A stretch of 64,000 nucleotides of DNA, from positions 310,001 through 374,000 of the forward strand of contig NZ_JAAIYA010000008.1 of NCBI RefSeq assembly GCF_010894405.1. The letters are read 5' to 3'. The stretch comes from Pyxidicoccus caerfyrddinensis (GTDB lineage: Bacteria; Myxococcota; Myxococcia; Myxococcales; Myxococcaceae). The notes beneath the pieces are model-generated. The model did no database searches. It was given only the letters and a program-made list of their open reading frames with translations, and was not told the origin of the DNA. Made by a program: the position numbers and the translations under genes. Shown piece after piece: positions 29,408 to 38,598 of the stretch (its first letter is position 1; every line of letters starts with the position of its first letter).

Positions 29408-29641
29408 CCCCTCCCCTGCCCCCTCCTGCCGCTCCCGGATGATGGGACGCGGGCGGGAGGGATGTCGCGTTCCCGCTCACCCTTTAGCCGCCGCCCGGGC
29501 TTCCGGATGCCGGCGCTCCCGGGTGGGCGCTCCCTTCCAGACACCTCTCCGAGTTCCTGACGCCGCGGTGCGTCTCCGGGCGCACGGGTTCGCGGCCCCG
29601 TGGCCACGCACTGCGCGGTCTTGCTTCGGGTGGACAGACGA

Positions 29642-29677
29642 AGGCCCGCGCCCCGCTCGGTGGCGGGACGCGGGCCT
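29642..29677 (-). terminator. Terminator of the beta-propeller lipoprotein gene
   Basis: A perfect 9-bp stem, AGGCCCGCG (29642-29650) with CGCGGGCCT (29669-29677), has an 18-base loop. It lies about 29 bases past the stop at 29706. The minus-strand tail begins TTCGTCTGT, only moderately T-rich. Confidence 0.6.
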
Positions 29678-29705
29678 CGTGCTCCAGGACGTCAGGCGCC
29701 TGGGC

Positions 29706-31229
29706 CTACTTCGGCTGCCAGCGCGGGCGGTGGTCGTCACCGGCGCCGGTCTGGATGGTGTAGCCGCCCTTCGGGTGGATGATGGGGGCCACGCCCGCGG
29801 CCGCCCGTCCGGTGGCCGGGTCGATCTGCTGGACGTAGAGCTGGCCCCCCTTCACGTAGGCCAGGTAGCGACCATCCGGAGAGAAGGACGGGAGCGTCCC
29901 GCTTTCGACGAAGGAGGCCTCGTCCGCCGCCCCCGCACCCGTCTGCGTGTTGATGAGCCGGACGAAGAGGACGTTGCCGGGCCGGTCCGGGCACAGCGTG
30001 GCCGAGGCGTTGCCACAGAGCTCCGGCGCGAACCCTTGCCGATTGGAGTAGTAGGCCCGCACGTAGGCGACCATCGAGCCATCCGGCGCCCAGGCGGGAT
30101 TGGCGATGTACGAGTCGATGGAGCCGCCCGGCGCGGGCTCGGTGACGGGCTCGGTGGTGAAGTCCGCAATCGTCTGCACCGTGCCGCCCGTGACGGGAAT
30201 CACGAAGAGCGAGGTGTTGAAGTCCCCGGGCTTCGTCGCGTCCGCCCTGAGGAAGAGCAGCTGGTTGTTGGCCCGGTTGTAGTGCGGCTGCTCCGCGGTG
30301 CCACCCGAGCCGGCGATGGGTGCGGGCGTGCCTCCCACCGTCGAGGTCGACAGGCCCTCGGTGGCCGTGCTGAACGCGAACGTCGTTCCGTCGCTGGCCC
30401 AGTCCGGGAACGTCCCGGTCTGCGTGGCCTCCACCACCGCGCCACCGTCCGCCGGCACCGCCGAGATGCCCGACGTGCTGCTGGCCTTCCTGCGGACGTA
30501 GAGGATGGAGGTGCCCGGCTCCCACTCCATGTAGCGGAAGCTCTCGGTATTGCCGGTGTCGCCATCCGCGAAGACCGCCGCCTGGTCCGCGACGAGCGGG
30601 ATGTCGCGCACGACCAGCTCACCTGCCTCATTTCCAGAGTTCTTGCCCGTTTCAATCGCATTCTGGGCGAAACCAATCCTCGAGCCTCCCGGCCCCCAGC
30701 GCGGGTAGCGGCTGCTCGTGCCGGCGTCCGTCAGCGGCACCATCCCGGGCGTGTCGTAGCGCATGACCACGGCCATGTAGCCCCCGTCCGCATCCATGGT
30801 GGTGGTGACGGCCACGTGCATGGCCTGGCACAGGGACGGAGTCCCCTCGCAGCGCAGGCCCGGCAGACAGTCCGCGGACGAGATGCAGGCCTCGCCCTTG
30901 GGCACGCTCATGCTGCCCGCGTCGGTGCCGGCGTCCACCTGCATGCCGGCGTCGGTACCGGCGTCCACCTGCGTGCCGGCGTCCACGCCCGCATCCACGC
31001 CCGCGTCCTCTTCTCCCGTGCCCGCATCGGTCCCCGCATCCTCACCGGAAGGCTGCTCCACCGGGCGCTGCTCGCACTTGTTGTCCGAGTTGCAGCTCCA
31101 CTCCTGCCCGGCTGCGGGCTGCCCGTTGTCGTTACGGCAGTCGAACGCATCGGTACACTCATCCCCACAGCCCGTCGTGAGCACCCACAGCGCGCAGCAC
31201 AGCGCGCTGACAACCACACGTCTGGTCAT
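29706..31229 (-). CDS. Lipoprotein with Asp-Ala-Gly linker and TolB-like propeller
   Basis: The 507 residues begin with a signal and lipobox LTTGC (Cys21). A Cys-rich segment (CTDAFDCRND) follows, then a DAG-rich linker (about 63-105) and a second Cys pair region (CISSADCLPGLRC). From about 140 onward there are WD40/PD40-like beta-propeller repeats: SRYPRWGPGGSRIGF, GTFPDWASDGTTFAF, NPAWAPDGSMVAYV, LPSFSPDGRYLAYV and HRPRWQP. Family relatives include TolB-type periplasmic propellers; a partner is unknown. GGAGGG lies six bases upstream of ATG 31229. The DAG linker is typical of surface lipoproteins in myxobacteria. Confidence 0.85.
   Translation of the reverse strand: MTRRVVVSALCCALWVLTTGCGDECTDAFDCRNDNGQPAAGQEWSCNSDNKCEQRPVEQPSGEDAGTDAGTGEEDAGVDAGVDAGTQVDAGTDAGMQVDAGTDAGSMSVPKGEACISSADCLPGLRCEGTPSLCQAMHVAVTTTMDADGGYMAVVMRYDTPGMVPLTDAGTSSRYPRWGPGGSRIGFAQNAIETGKNSGNEAGELVVRDIPLVADQAAVFADGDTGNTESFRYMEWEPGTSILYVRRKASSTSGISAVPADGGAVVEATQTGTFPDWASDGTTFAFSTATEGLSTSTVGGTPAPIAGSGGTAEQPHYNRANNQLLFLRADATKPGDFNTSLFVIPVTGGTVQTIADFTTEPVTEPAPGGSIDSYIANPAWAPDGSMVAYVRAYYSNRQGFAPELCGNASATLCPDRPGNVLFVRLINTQTGAGAADEASFVESGTLPSFSPDGRYLAYVKGGQLYVQQIDPATGRAAAGVAPIIHPKGGYTIQTGAGDDHRPRWQPK
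30914..31042 (-). repeat. DAG-coding direct repeats
   Basis: Tandem near-repeats built on GCCGGCGTCCACCTGC and GCCGGCGTCGGT units (plus strand), about 18 and 36 bases in period, encode the Asp-Ala-Gly linker of the lipoprotein. The tract is prone to length change by slippage. Confidence 0.75.
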
Positions 31230-31351
31230 AAAGACCCTCCGAAGTACCAGGGGGCCGCGTATAGCTTCACGACTCCTGGCCGCGCGGGGTTTGCTGCGCG
31301 GGAACTGGAGGCCGTGTTCCTGAATGAACGGCCACCTGTGCTGCGTGCTCA

Positions 31352-32149
31352 ATGATCGACACCCATTGCCACCTGGATGCGACTCGCTTCGACCTTGACC
31401 GTTCCGAGGTGCTCGAGCGCGCCTGGGCCGCGGGCCTCCACGGCATCGTGATTCCCGGCGTCGGCCCGCATGACTGGGAGCCCCTGCTCGAGCTGTCGCG
31501 ACAGGACGCGCGCCTTCAAGTCGGCCTGGGCATCCACCCACAGCTCCTGCCGGAGATGCCTCCCGAGGAGGACGAGGCCGTGCTCGAACACCTCGACGCG
31601 CTGCTGTCCAAGGGCGGCGCGGCGGCCGTGGGCGAGTGTGGCCTGGACGGTCCCTCCATTCCCGGTGCGTCGCTGGAGCGTCAGGTGTTGGTGCTGAAGC
31701 GGCACCTGGCACTCGCGCGCAAGTATGGGCTGCCGGTGCTGATGCACTGCCACCGGCTGCACCCCGCGCTCATCGAGCTGCTCAAGCAGGAGCAGATGCC
31801 CGAGGCGGGCGTGCTCATGCACAGCTACAGCGGCGGCGTGGACCTGGCGCGCTTCTACCTCCAGAAGGGCTGCCACTTCTCCTTCGCCGGCCCCGTCACG
31901 TGGGCAGAGGCGCGCAAGCCGCTGGATGCGCTGCGGGCCATTCCCCTGGAGCGGCTGATGGCGGAGACGGACGCGCCGGACCAGGCGCCCACGCCCCACC
32001 GGGGACAGCGCTCCGAGCCCGGCTACCTGCCCCGCATCATCGAGGGCATGGCCCGCGTCCGGGGAGAGCCTGTCGAGGTGGTCGCCCAGCAGACGACCGA
32101 GAACGCGCGTAGGCTGTTCCGGGAAGCTTTCCCCCTGCCTTCGCGGTAG
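31352..32149 (+). CDS. TatD-family metal-dependent hydrolase
   Basis: TatD enzymes are TIM-barrel metal-dependent nucleases or deaminases. The 265 residues show the opening metal motif MIDTHCHLD, the AVGECGLDG Glu, MHCHRLHP, GVLMHSYSGG (His) and the closing ETDAPDQAPTPHRGQRSEP with the metal-binding Asp. The usual third-motif Arg/Asn region is present. No tatABC genes adjoin it, as is common. It precedes tcdA by 27 bases on the same strand. Confidence 0.93.
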   Translation: MIDTHCHLDATRFDLDRSEVLERAWAAGLHGIVIPGVGPHDWEPLLELSRQDARLQVGLGIHPQLLPEMPPEEDEAVLEHLDALLSKGGAAAVGECGLDGPSIPGASLERQVLVLKRHLALARKYGLPVLMHCHRLHPALIELLKQEQMPEAGVLMHSYSGGVDLARFYLQKGCHFSFAGPVTWAEARKPLDALRAIPLERLMAETDAPDQAPTPHRGQRSEPGYLPRIIEGMARVRGEPVEVVAQQTTENARRLFREAFPLPSR

Positions 32150-32176
32150 GCGAGCGTCGCGTTATAGAGGACCGCC

Positions 32177-33070
32177 ATGAACCCGCAGCCGCTCCCTTCG
32201 ACCACCCCCGAGACTGAGACTCCGCCCGTTGCCCCGGCCACCCAGGCGAAGGGGGACAACTCGCTTGCCCGCCCCTTCAAGCTCTCCCGGCGCTTCGACC
32301 GGACGGGCCGGCTGCTGGGCGACAACGCGATGGAGCGGCTGGCCAACGCACGCGTGGTGGTGTTCGGCCTGGGCGGCGTGGGCAGCTACGCGGCCGAGGG
32401 GCTCGTGCGCAGCGGCATCGGTCACCTGACGCTGGTGGACCATGACGACGTCTGCGTCACCAACACCAACCGCCAGCTCCACGCGACGGTGAAGAGCGTG
32501 GGCAAGAGCAAGGCGGAGCTGATGGGCCAGCGCTGCCAGGAAATCAATCCGCAGGCGAAGGTCGAAGCCGTGCGCGAGTTCTACCGCGAGGAGGTGGCCG
32601 AGCAGATGCTGCAGGCCGGTCAGTACGACTTCGTGGTGGACGCCATCGACAACGTGAAGGCCAAGCTGCACCTGCTGCACCGCTGCGTGACGCTGGGCAT
32701 TCCGGTGGTCAGCTCCATGGGCGCCGCGGGCCGGCTGGACCCCACGGCCATCCGCGTGGAGGACCTGTCCGAGACGCACATGGACCCGTTCGCCAAGGAC
32801 ATCCGCAAGCTGCTCAAGCGCAAGTACGCCGTGGAGACGGACCGGCACACCGGCATCACCGCCGTCTACTCCATCGAAGCGCGGCGCATGCCGGTGACGC
32901 TCCAGTACGACGACGCCACCGACGGCTTCCTGTGCGTGTGCCCGCAGGACAACGAATTCCACACCTGCGACCACCGCACGCAGATTGACGGCAGCGTGGC
33001 CTTCGTCACGTCGTGCTTCGGCATGAATGCGGCCGGCGTGGTGGTGCGGCGGCTGGCCTCGGCGCGGTAG
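32177..33070 (+). CDS. tcdA: tRNA threonylcarbamoyladenosine dehydratase (TcdA/CsdL family)
   Basis: This E1-like enzyme uses ATP to cyclise t6A37 of ANN-decoding tRNAs to ct6A. The 297 residues start with an extended Pro-rich N-terminus (about 1-35), then RRFDRTGRLLGDNAMERL. The ATP-binding VVVFGLGGVGSYAAEGLVRSG is followed by LVDHDDVCVTNTNRQ and DFVVDAIDNVKAKL. A segment SSMGAAGRLDPTAIRVEDL separates TcdA from MoeB and ThiF. AGAGG precedes ATG 32177 by six bases. It shares direction with tatD and converges with the nuclease gene. Confidence 0.92.
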   Translation: MNPQPLPSTTPETETPPVAPATQAKGDNSLARPFKLSRRFDRTGRLLGDNAMERLANARVVVFGLGGVGSYAAEGLVRSGIGHLTLVDHDDVCVTNTNRQLHATVKSVGKSKAELMGQRCQEINPQAKVEAVREFYREEVAEQMLQAGQYDFVVDAIDNVKAKLHLLHRCVTLGIPVVSSMGAAGRLDPTAIRVEDLSETHMDPFAKDIRKLLKRKYAVETDRHTGITAVYSIEARRMPVTLQYDDATDGFLCVCPQDNEFHTCDHRTQIDGSVAFVTSCFGMNAAGVVVRRLASAR

Positions 33071-33088
33071 GCAACCCTCCGCGCCGCT

Positions 33089-34066
33089 TCAGGCCACCTG
33101 CTGCTGGCGCTGGGCCTGGAACTCCGCCACGGCGGCCTCGCGCCCGCAGGGGCGGCGGAAGACGCAGCGCGCGCAGGAGCCCACGTCGTCCGTGGGCGGG
33201 AAGGCGGGCGCGTCCAGCGGCGTGTTGGTGGCCACGTCCTGCAGGAGCGCGCGCATCCTCGCCACGCTCCCGTCGAAGTGGCGGCGGAAGGACTCCATCG
33301 CCGCCGGGTCCACCGTCACGTCCTGCTCCTTGCCCTCGTTGAGGTACACCAGCGAGGCGCGCACCTTCTCCACCGGGACGCGGTAGCGCTGCGACACGTA
33401 GAGCGCGTAGCCGAGCACCTGCTCGTCGTATCCGTCCCGCGACTTGCCCGTCTTCCAGTCCACCACCACCGTGGTGCCGTCCGCGTCCACGAAGGCGAAG
33501 TCCGGAATGGCGAAGACCTTGATGCCGTCCAGGGTGAAGTGCGCGAAGTCGAAGCCGGCATCCACCTCCAGCCACTGCTGCGGCTTCAGGCCCCGCGCGA
33601 GCTGCGGCCAGCGCGACGCGAAGAACCACGCGAGCGCGCCGCGCACCGTCTCCCAGTTCTGCTTCCACGCCTCGTCCGGCACCGTGTCGCCGTACTCGTG
33701 CTCCACCAGGCCGGTGAACTGCTTGCGGTACTTCTGGTTCCAGTACGCCTTCCCACGCGAGTGCCGGAAGTCGTCCTGCATCAGCTTGCGCGCCCGCGCC
33801 TCCACCGTCGCCGGGTCCACCACCCGCCCCGCCTGCCAGTCGAGCAGCACGTCCTTGATGCTCTCGTGCACCACGCTGCCGGCCCAACTGAAGCGGTTGG
33901 CCAGCTTCTTCAGCACGTACAGCTCCCGCACGTCCTTCGCCGCGTCCGCCTCCCACCCGCCCCAGGAGCGGTAGTAGTAGAGGTAATACGCACGAAGGCA
34001 CTCGGAGAACTTCTCGTGGCGGCTCTTGGACCAGGAGAAGTCGTTGCTGAGGGTGGGGCGCCGCAT
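33089..34066 (-). CDS. Stand-alone PD-(D/E)XK nuclease with predicted Fe-S cluster
   Basis: The 325 residues from ATG 34066 resemble the nuclease domain of RecB, AddB and Cas4. The N-terminus has SWSKSRHEKFSECLRAYYLYYY with one Cys. The core has AIPDFAFVDADGTTVVVDWKTGKS, with the catalytic Asp and the DWK motif, and QVLGYALYV as motif QxxxY. The C-terminus has CARCVFRRPCGRE, giving with the N-terminal Cys the four-Cys iron-sulfur arrangement of this group. No helicase or cas gene is adjacent, so its partner is unknown. Confidence 0.87.
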   Translation of the reverse strand: MRRPTLSNDFSWSKSRHEKFSECLRAYYLYYYRSWGGWEADAAKDVRELYVLKKLANRFSWAGSVVHESIKDVLLDWQAGRVVDPATVEARARKLMQDDFRHSRGKAYWNQKYRKQFTGLVEHEYGDTVPDEAWKQNWETVRGALAWFFASRWPQLARGLKPQQWLEVDAGFDFAHFTLDGIKVFAIPDFAFVDADGTTVVVDWKTGKSRDGYDEQVLGYALYVSQRYRVPVEKVRASLVYLNEGKEQDVTVDPAAMESFRRHFDGSVARMRALLQDVATNTPLDAPAFPPTDDVGSCARCVFRRPCGREAAVAEFQAQRQQQVA

Positions 34067-34189
34067 GGAAGCGGCGCATCCTAGGCGTTCGTCTGCCCCT
34101 CCAGAAGGGGGACGAGCAAGGAAACGAGCGCCCGCCTTGCGTTGAAAGACACTTGGGCGACCGAACCGTGCGGGTAAGGTGCGCGCGCT

Positions 34190-35008
34190 ATGAAGACCCA
34201 ACCCTACAAGGGCCGGACGGTCCTCATTACCGGGGCTTCCGCGGGCATCGGGCGGGCGGCGGCGAAGCGGTATGCGGAGGCAGGCGCCGACGTGGTGCTC
34301 GCGGCCCGGCGGCTGGCGGAGCTGGAGGACGCGGCCCGTGAAGTGACGGCACTCGGAGCGAGAGCACTGCCGGTGCGGTGCGACGTGACTCGCGGCGAGG
34401 ACGTGGAGCACCTGGTGCGCGAAACGGAGGCCGCCTTCGGGGGCCTGGACGTGCTCGTCAACAACGCGGGCCAGGGGCTCTATGGCCCGCTGGAGGCGAT
34501 CAGCGAGGCGCAGCTACGGCAGGTGTTCGAGCTGAACGTGTTCGCGCTGTGGCGGGTGACTCGCGCGGCGCTGCCGCTGTTGCGCAAGCGCCCGGGGGCG
34601 CAGGTGGTCAACGTCAGCTCGGTCCTGGGCCACCGGGGCCTGCCGATGCTGGGCGGCTACTGCGCGTCCAAGGCCGCCGTGAATGTGATGACCGAGTCGC
34701 TCCGCGCGGAGCTGGCCGCCGAAGGTATCCGCGTGCTGCTCGTCTCGCCCGGGCTCACCGAGAGCGAGTTCCGGGAGAATCGCCTCCACGCGGAGGGATG
34801 GAAGCAGGACGCCATTCCGCTGAGGGCCATGTCCGCCGAGGAGGTCGCCACCGCCATGGTGCGCGCCAGCCTGCGCGGACGCCGCGACACCGTGCTCACC
34901 CTCCCCGGCCGCGTCATGGTGATGGCCAACCGGCTGGTGCCCGGACTGTTCGACCGCGTCGCCCGACGCCTGGCCGCCGACGCACGTCAGCCGAAGAAGG
35001 ACGCATGA
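34190..35008 (+). CDS. Short-chain dehydrogenase/reductase
   Basis: This is a classical SDR that oxidises or reduces an alcohol or carbonyl with NAD(P)H. The 272 residues show the cofactor motif TGASAGIG (about 15-22), an Arg-rich AARRL that favours NADP, the NNAG motif, the catalytic Ser in NVSSV and the YxxxK active site in YCASK. The C-terminus carries a membrane-association-like hydrophobic stretch (MVMANRLVPGLF). The substrate is unknown. It overlaps mutY by four bases (ATGA). Confidence 0.93.
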   Translation: MKTQPYKGRTVLITGASAGIGRAAAKRYAEAGADVVLAARRLAELEDAAREVTALGARALPVRCDVTRGEDVEHLVRETEAAFGGLDVLVNNAGQGLYGPLEAISEAQLRQVFELNVFALWRVTRAALPLLRKRPGAQVVNVSSVLGHRGLPMLGGYCASKAAVNVMTESLRAELAAEGIRVLLVSPGLTESEFRENRLHAEGWKQDAIPLRAMSAEEVATAMVRASLRGRRDTVLTLPGRVMVMANRLVPGLFDRVARRLAADARQPKKDA

Positions 35009-36354
35009 GTCTCCGGAGTCCTCGTACGAAGCGGGCCGGGTCCGAGCAGGCCCCGGCCTCCGATGCACCTGACACCTCGGGCCCGAAGCCGCGTGCGAAG
35101 CGCGCATCCCCCGTGAAGCGCAGCGCCCCTTCCGCGCGCGAGAAGACGGCGGGCGAGCGTGGACCTACCGCTCAAGCGCTCCGCGTGGAAGACAGCGCCC
35201 CCTCTGTCACCGCGACTCCCGCCCGCCGCGCGAAGCGCACCGCGTCCGCCGCGCCCATCGCCGTTCCAGGCTCCGCGCACCTCGCCGCCGTGCGCGGTCC
35301 GCTGCTCGGCTGGTACGACCGCAGCAAGCGTGACTTGCCGTGGCGCCGGACGAGAGACCCGTATGCCATCTGGCTGAGCGAGGTCATGCTCCAGCAGACG
35401 CAGGTGTCGACGGTGATTCCATACTGGGAGCGCTTCCTCACGCGCTTCCCGACGGCGCTCGCGCTGGCCGCCGCGCCGCTGGACGACGTGCTCGCAGGGT
35501 GGAAGGGGCTGGGCTACTACAGCCGCGCTCGCAACCTGCACCGCGCCGCGCAGGAAGTGGTGTCGCGCTTCGGCGGCAAGCTGCCCGCCACCGCCGAGGA
35601 GCTCCTCACCCTGCCCGGCTTCGGCCGCTACACCGCGGGCGCGGTGGCCTCCATCGCCTTCGGAGAGGAAGCGCCCCTCGTCGACGGCAACGTCGCCCGT
35701 GTGCTGTCGCGCCTCTTCGAGGTGGAAGGACTCCCCGGAGACCGCGAGCGCGAGGCCACGCTGTGGACCCTCGCCACCGCGTTGGTGAAGGGCGAGCGGC
35801 CCGGCGACTTCAACCAGGCCCTCATGGAGCACGGCGCCACCGTGTGCCGGCCGGAGAGCCCGCTGTGCCTGCTGTGCCCCGTGCGCGACGCGTGCCTCGC
35901 CTTCCGCAAGGGGCGCGTGGATGAGTTGCCTCCCGCCAAGGTGCGCGCCGCGCCCAAGAAGCTGACGCTGGCCCTCGCGGTATGGACGCACGCGGGCACC
36001 CTCCTCTTCGCCCGTCGCGCGGACGCGGGCCTCTTCGGCGGCCTGTGGGAGCTGCCCGCCGCCGAGGTGGACGAAGACCTTCCGGCCGCCGACGCCACCA
36101 CGCGGCTCGCCGCCGCGCTGGGCACGGAGGTGAAGCTCGAAGGCGCGCTGGGCACGGTGAAGCGGCAACTCACCCACCGCGACCTCACGCTGCGCCTGCT
36201 CCGCGTGTCCGGGCCCCAGCGCCCCACGCGCACGCCCGCCTTCCAGGAGCTGCGCTGGTGCACTCCCGAAGAGGCGTCCGCGCTCGGCATGAGCACCGCC
36301 ATGCAGCGCGCGCTGGACGCCGCGCTCGCCTCGGGTGTGTTGCGCGGAGATTGA
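35005..36354 (+). CDS. mutY: A/G-specific adenine DNA glycosylase MutY with basic N-terminal extension
   Basis: MutY removes adenine mispaired with 8-oxoguanine. The 449 residues have an extra N-terminal extension of about 93 residues, rich in Lys, Arg, Ala, Ser and Pro. Then comes the glycosylase domain: LPWRRTRDPYAIWLSEVMLQQTQV with the catalytic Glu, the helix-hairpin-helix LPGFGRYTAGAVAS and VDGNVARVLSR with the catalytic Asp. The Fe-S cluster is C-x6-C-x2-C-x5-C (CRPESPLCLLCPVRDAC). The C-terminal domain is NUDIX-like, for 8-oxoG recognition (RRADAGLFGGLWELPAAEV). ATG 35005 overlaps the SDR stop. Confidence 0.95.
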   Translation: MSLRSPRTKRAGSEQAPASDAPDTSGPKPRAKRASPVKRSAPSAREKTAGERGPTAQALRVEDSAPSVTATPARRAKRTASAAPIAVPGSAHLAAVRGPLLGWYDRSKRDLPWRRTRDPYAIWLSEVMLQQTQVSTVIPYWERFLTRFPTALALAAAPLDDVLAGWKGLGYYSRARNLHRAAQEVVSRFGGKLPATAEELLTLPGFGRYTAGAVASIAFGEEAPLVDGNVARVLSRLFEVEGLPGDREREATLWTLATALVKGERPGDFNQALMEHGATVCRPESPLCLLCPVRDACLAFRKGRVDELPPAKVRAAPKKLTLALAVWTHAGTLLFARRADAGLFGGLWELPAAEVDEDLPAADATTRLAAALGTEVKLEGALGTVKRQLTHRDLTLRLLRVSGPQRPTRTPAFQELRWCTPEEASALGMSTAMQRALDAALASGVLRGD

Positions 36355-36539
36355 CAGCGCCGGGGCCCCACTCCGCAGGTGCGGCGCGCCCTCACACGGT
36401 GCGGCAGGTCCCCTGTCCGACACCCGACAGAGCCTCATTCATCCTGTTGCTCCGAGAACCCCTGACCCTGGGGGTCGGTTACGCACGCGCCCATCCGCGC
36501 CCCAGACTCCGCGCGTCAACCCCTCTGGAGGAGGCTCCC

Positions 36540-36764
36540 ATGGCACGCAATACCGCCAACAAGCAGACCCCCCACACACCGGCGAGCATGCCCGCGCGCC
36601 CCACGAATACGGAGCCCATGACTTCGGCGCTCCGCAACAGCCCCACCCACGAGCAGATTGCCCGACGGGCCTACGAAATCTTCCTCGCCCGGGGCAGCAC
36701 GCCCGGCAACCCCGAGCATGACTGGTTCCAGGCGGAGCGCGAGCTGCGCCTCGGCCGCCAGTAG
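36540..36764 (+). CDS. DUF2934 small protein
   Basis: The 74 residues begin with a Thr/Pro/Asn-rich stretch. They end with HEQIARRAYEIFLARGSTPG and DWFQAERELRLGR, the pattern of DUF2934 (xIAxRAYxIxxxxGxxxGxxxxDWxxAExxL). GGAGGAGG lies five bases upstream of ATG 36540. The function of the family is unknown. Confidence 0.85.
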   Translation: MARNTANKQTPHTPASMPARPTNTEPMTSALRNSPTHEQIARRAYEIFLARGSTPGNPEHDWFQAERELRLGRQ

Positions 36765-36776
36765 CCGCACACCCCC

Positions 36777-37871
36777 TCAGTGGGGATTGGGCGTCTGGCG
36801 GGCCGCGGGACGCTCCGCCTCGAGCGCCCCGCGCAGCCGTCGCTGCGCCGCCTTCAGCTCCTCCAGGATGCGCTCGGCGTCCACCACCGAGCGCATCGCC
36901 AGCCCGCACGCGGGCGTCAGCACCACGGTGGACACCACCTGCGGGAAGGTGAAGCCGCGCGGCAGCGCCGCCTTCAGCGACGCCTCCACCGAGTCCACCA
37001 GCTCCCCCACCTCGTACGCGGACGCCAGGTCCGTGGGGACGATGCCCAGGCTGAGCGTCGCGCCCGACGCGAGGAAGCGCTCCAGTGCCTCGCGCTCCTC
37101 CACCATCGCATCCAGCGACAGCCGCACGTCCAGCGACAGCAGGTCCGGCTGCACGTCCAGCAGCGCGCCCCAGTCCGTGTTGCCGCAGCAGTGCACGCCC
37201 ACCAGCGCGCCCTCGCGCTGCAGCGCCACCACCAGCAGCTTCAGCTCCTGCAGCGCCAGCAGGTGCCGCGGCTGCGTGCGCTGGAAGGCGTAGAGCCCCG
37301 GCTCGTCCAGGAAGAACAGCGGCGTGGTGCCCGCGCGCCGCAGCGCCTTCACCATGGCCAGCGAGCGCGCCAGCACCAGCCGGAAGATTGCCTGGTCCAG
37401 CCCCGGCACCTCCAGCGCGGACTGCCCCGTCGAGGCGCGCGCCACCGAGCGCACCGTGAAGGGCCCCGCGAGCTGCGCCTTCGCGAAGGCCAGCTTCCGC
37501 GTCTCCACCTCCCACAGGAAGGGCCGCCAGGCGCGGCACCCCTCCGGCGAGGGCTCGTACGCCTCCAGCTTCCCGGCGGACAGCGCCGCCTCCAGCCGCG
37601 CCTCGAAGTCCGCGCGCCCCGCCTCCCACGCCGCCAGGTCCACCGTGCACAGCCCTTCCGCGTCGAAGGCCAGGCCCGGCAGCCCCTCCAGGGCGGCGGG
37701 AATCATCAGCTCGGACGGGTGCCCCACCGGGAGCTGCGGCAGGAAGGGGATGTCCTGCGCCAGCGCGGCCTGGAGCCCCAGCTCCACCTGCGTGTGCGGC
37801 AGGCTCCCGATTCCGGTGGTGGCGCAGGCGGGCAGCAGCTGGACGGCTCGACGGATGTTCGGGGCGCTCAT
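36777..37871 (-). CDS. MetE C-terminal-like (UROD/MetE superfamily) protein
   Basis: The 364-residue protein has the fold and zinc pattern of the C-terminal half of cobalamin-independent methionine synthase. Near the start it has GIGSLPHT, then FFLDEPGLYAF, VGVHCCGNTDW (His-x-Cys zinc ligands) and TPACGLAMR (the third Cys ligand). It lacks the N-terminal MetE domain, so it belongs to the core-type group. Members of that group transfer methyl groups from donors other than folate in some bacteria. Whether it makes methionine here is inference. It is 12 bases from the convergent DUF2934 gene. metH lies about 2 kb further along. Confidence 0.8.
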   Translation of the reverse strand: MSAPNIRRAVQLLPACATTGIGSLPHTQVELGLQAALAQDIPFLPQLPVGHPSELMIPAALEGLPGLAFDAEGLCTVDLAAWEAGRADFEARLEAALSAGKLEAYEPSPEGCRAWRPFLWEVETRKLAFAKAQLAGPFTVRSVARASTGQSALEVPGLDQAIFRLVLARSLAMVKALRRAGTTPLFFLDEPGLYAFQRTQPRHLLALQELKLLVVALQREGALVGVHCCGNTDWGALLDVQPDLLSLDVRLSLDAMVEEREALERFLASGATLSLGIVPTDLASAYEVGELVDSVEASLKAALPRGFTFPQVVSTVVLTPACGLAMRSVVDAERILEELKAAQRRLRGALEAERPAARQTPNPH

Positions 37872-38001
37872 GCACCCACTCTAACCGCTCGCCCCTCCCT
37901 CCGGGGCTGCTCAACATCCCCCGCGTGCCGGGTTCCGGACCTCTCGTCCCGGCCCCATGCTTTCCGCGGACACGCCTGGCGGGCCGAGGAGGGACGCGGC
38001 G

Positions 38002-38586
38002 ATGACGCGACACGCATTGCGGGCGGGCACCCTGGCGGCGGCGCTGCTGGCCACCCCGGCCCTCGCGGAGGACAGCAACCCGGAGCTGCAGCCGGCGCCC
38101 GGCTTCGGGGCTTCTGGATTGACGGTGCACAGCGGGCTGACGAGCTACACCGGACCGCTCGGCGGCGAGACGGACGTGGGCGCCTTCATGGACATCCAGT
38201 GGGAGACGCCGCTCCTCCCGGCCCTCGGCCTGGAGGCCGGCTACGAGGGCTCGGCCAATGGCTTCGCGCAGTCCAACGTCGGCGCGCTGTGGCGGCACAA
38301 CCTGGGCGCTGTCGCCAAGCTCGGGCCCACGCTCGGGGGGCACTGGAAGCCCTTCGTCGGCGCGGGCCTGGGCATCAGCTACATCTACACGAATGGCGCA
38401 CCGGATGAACGCAATGGCTTCGTCCCGGAGTTCCCGCTCGCGGCCGGCGTCGAGTACCGGTTCAATGGCGTGACGGCGGGCGCACGCGCCAGCTACCGCA
38501 TCATCGGCGGTGAGGCCTTCACCTCCGGCCCCAGCTACGAAGGCGACCTCCTCACCGCCGGACTCAGCCTGGGCGCACGCTTCTAG
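38002..38586 (+). CDS. Outer-membrane beta-barrel protein
   Basis: The 194 residues start with a signal peptide cleaved near ALA-EDS. They then alternate in beta-strand style, with LTVHSGLTSYTGPLGG, VGAFMDIQWETPL, KPFVGAGLGISYIYTNG and VEYRFNGVTAGARASYRII. The chain ends with phenylalanine (GARF), the common C-terminal signal of outer-membrane barrels. ATG 38002 is preceded by GGAGG. No specific function can be assigned. Confidence 0.78.
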   Translation: MTRHALRAGTLAAALLATPALAEDSNPELQPAPGFGASGLTVHSGLTSYTGPLGGETDVGAFMDIQWETPLLPALGLEAGYEGSANGFAQSNVGALWRHNLGAVAKLGPTLGGHWKPFVGAGLGISYIYTNGAPDERNGFVPEFPLAAGVEYRFNGVTAGARASYRIIGGEAFTSGPSYEGDLLTAGLSLGARF

Positions 38587-38598
38587 CCGCGGGCGCGC

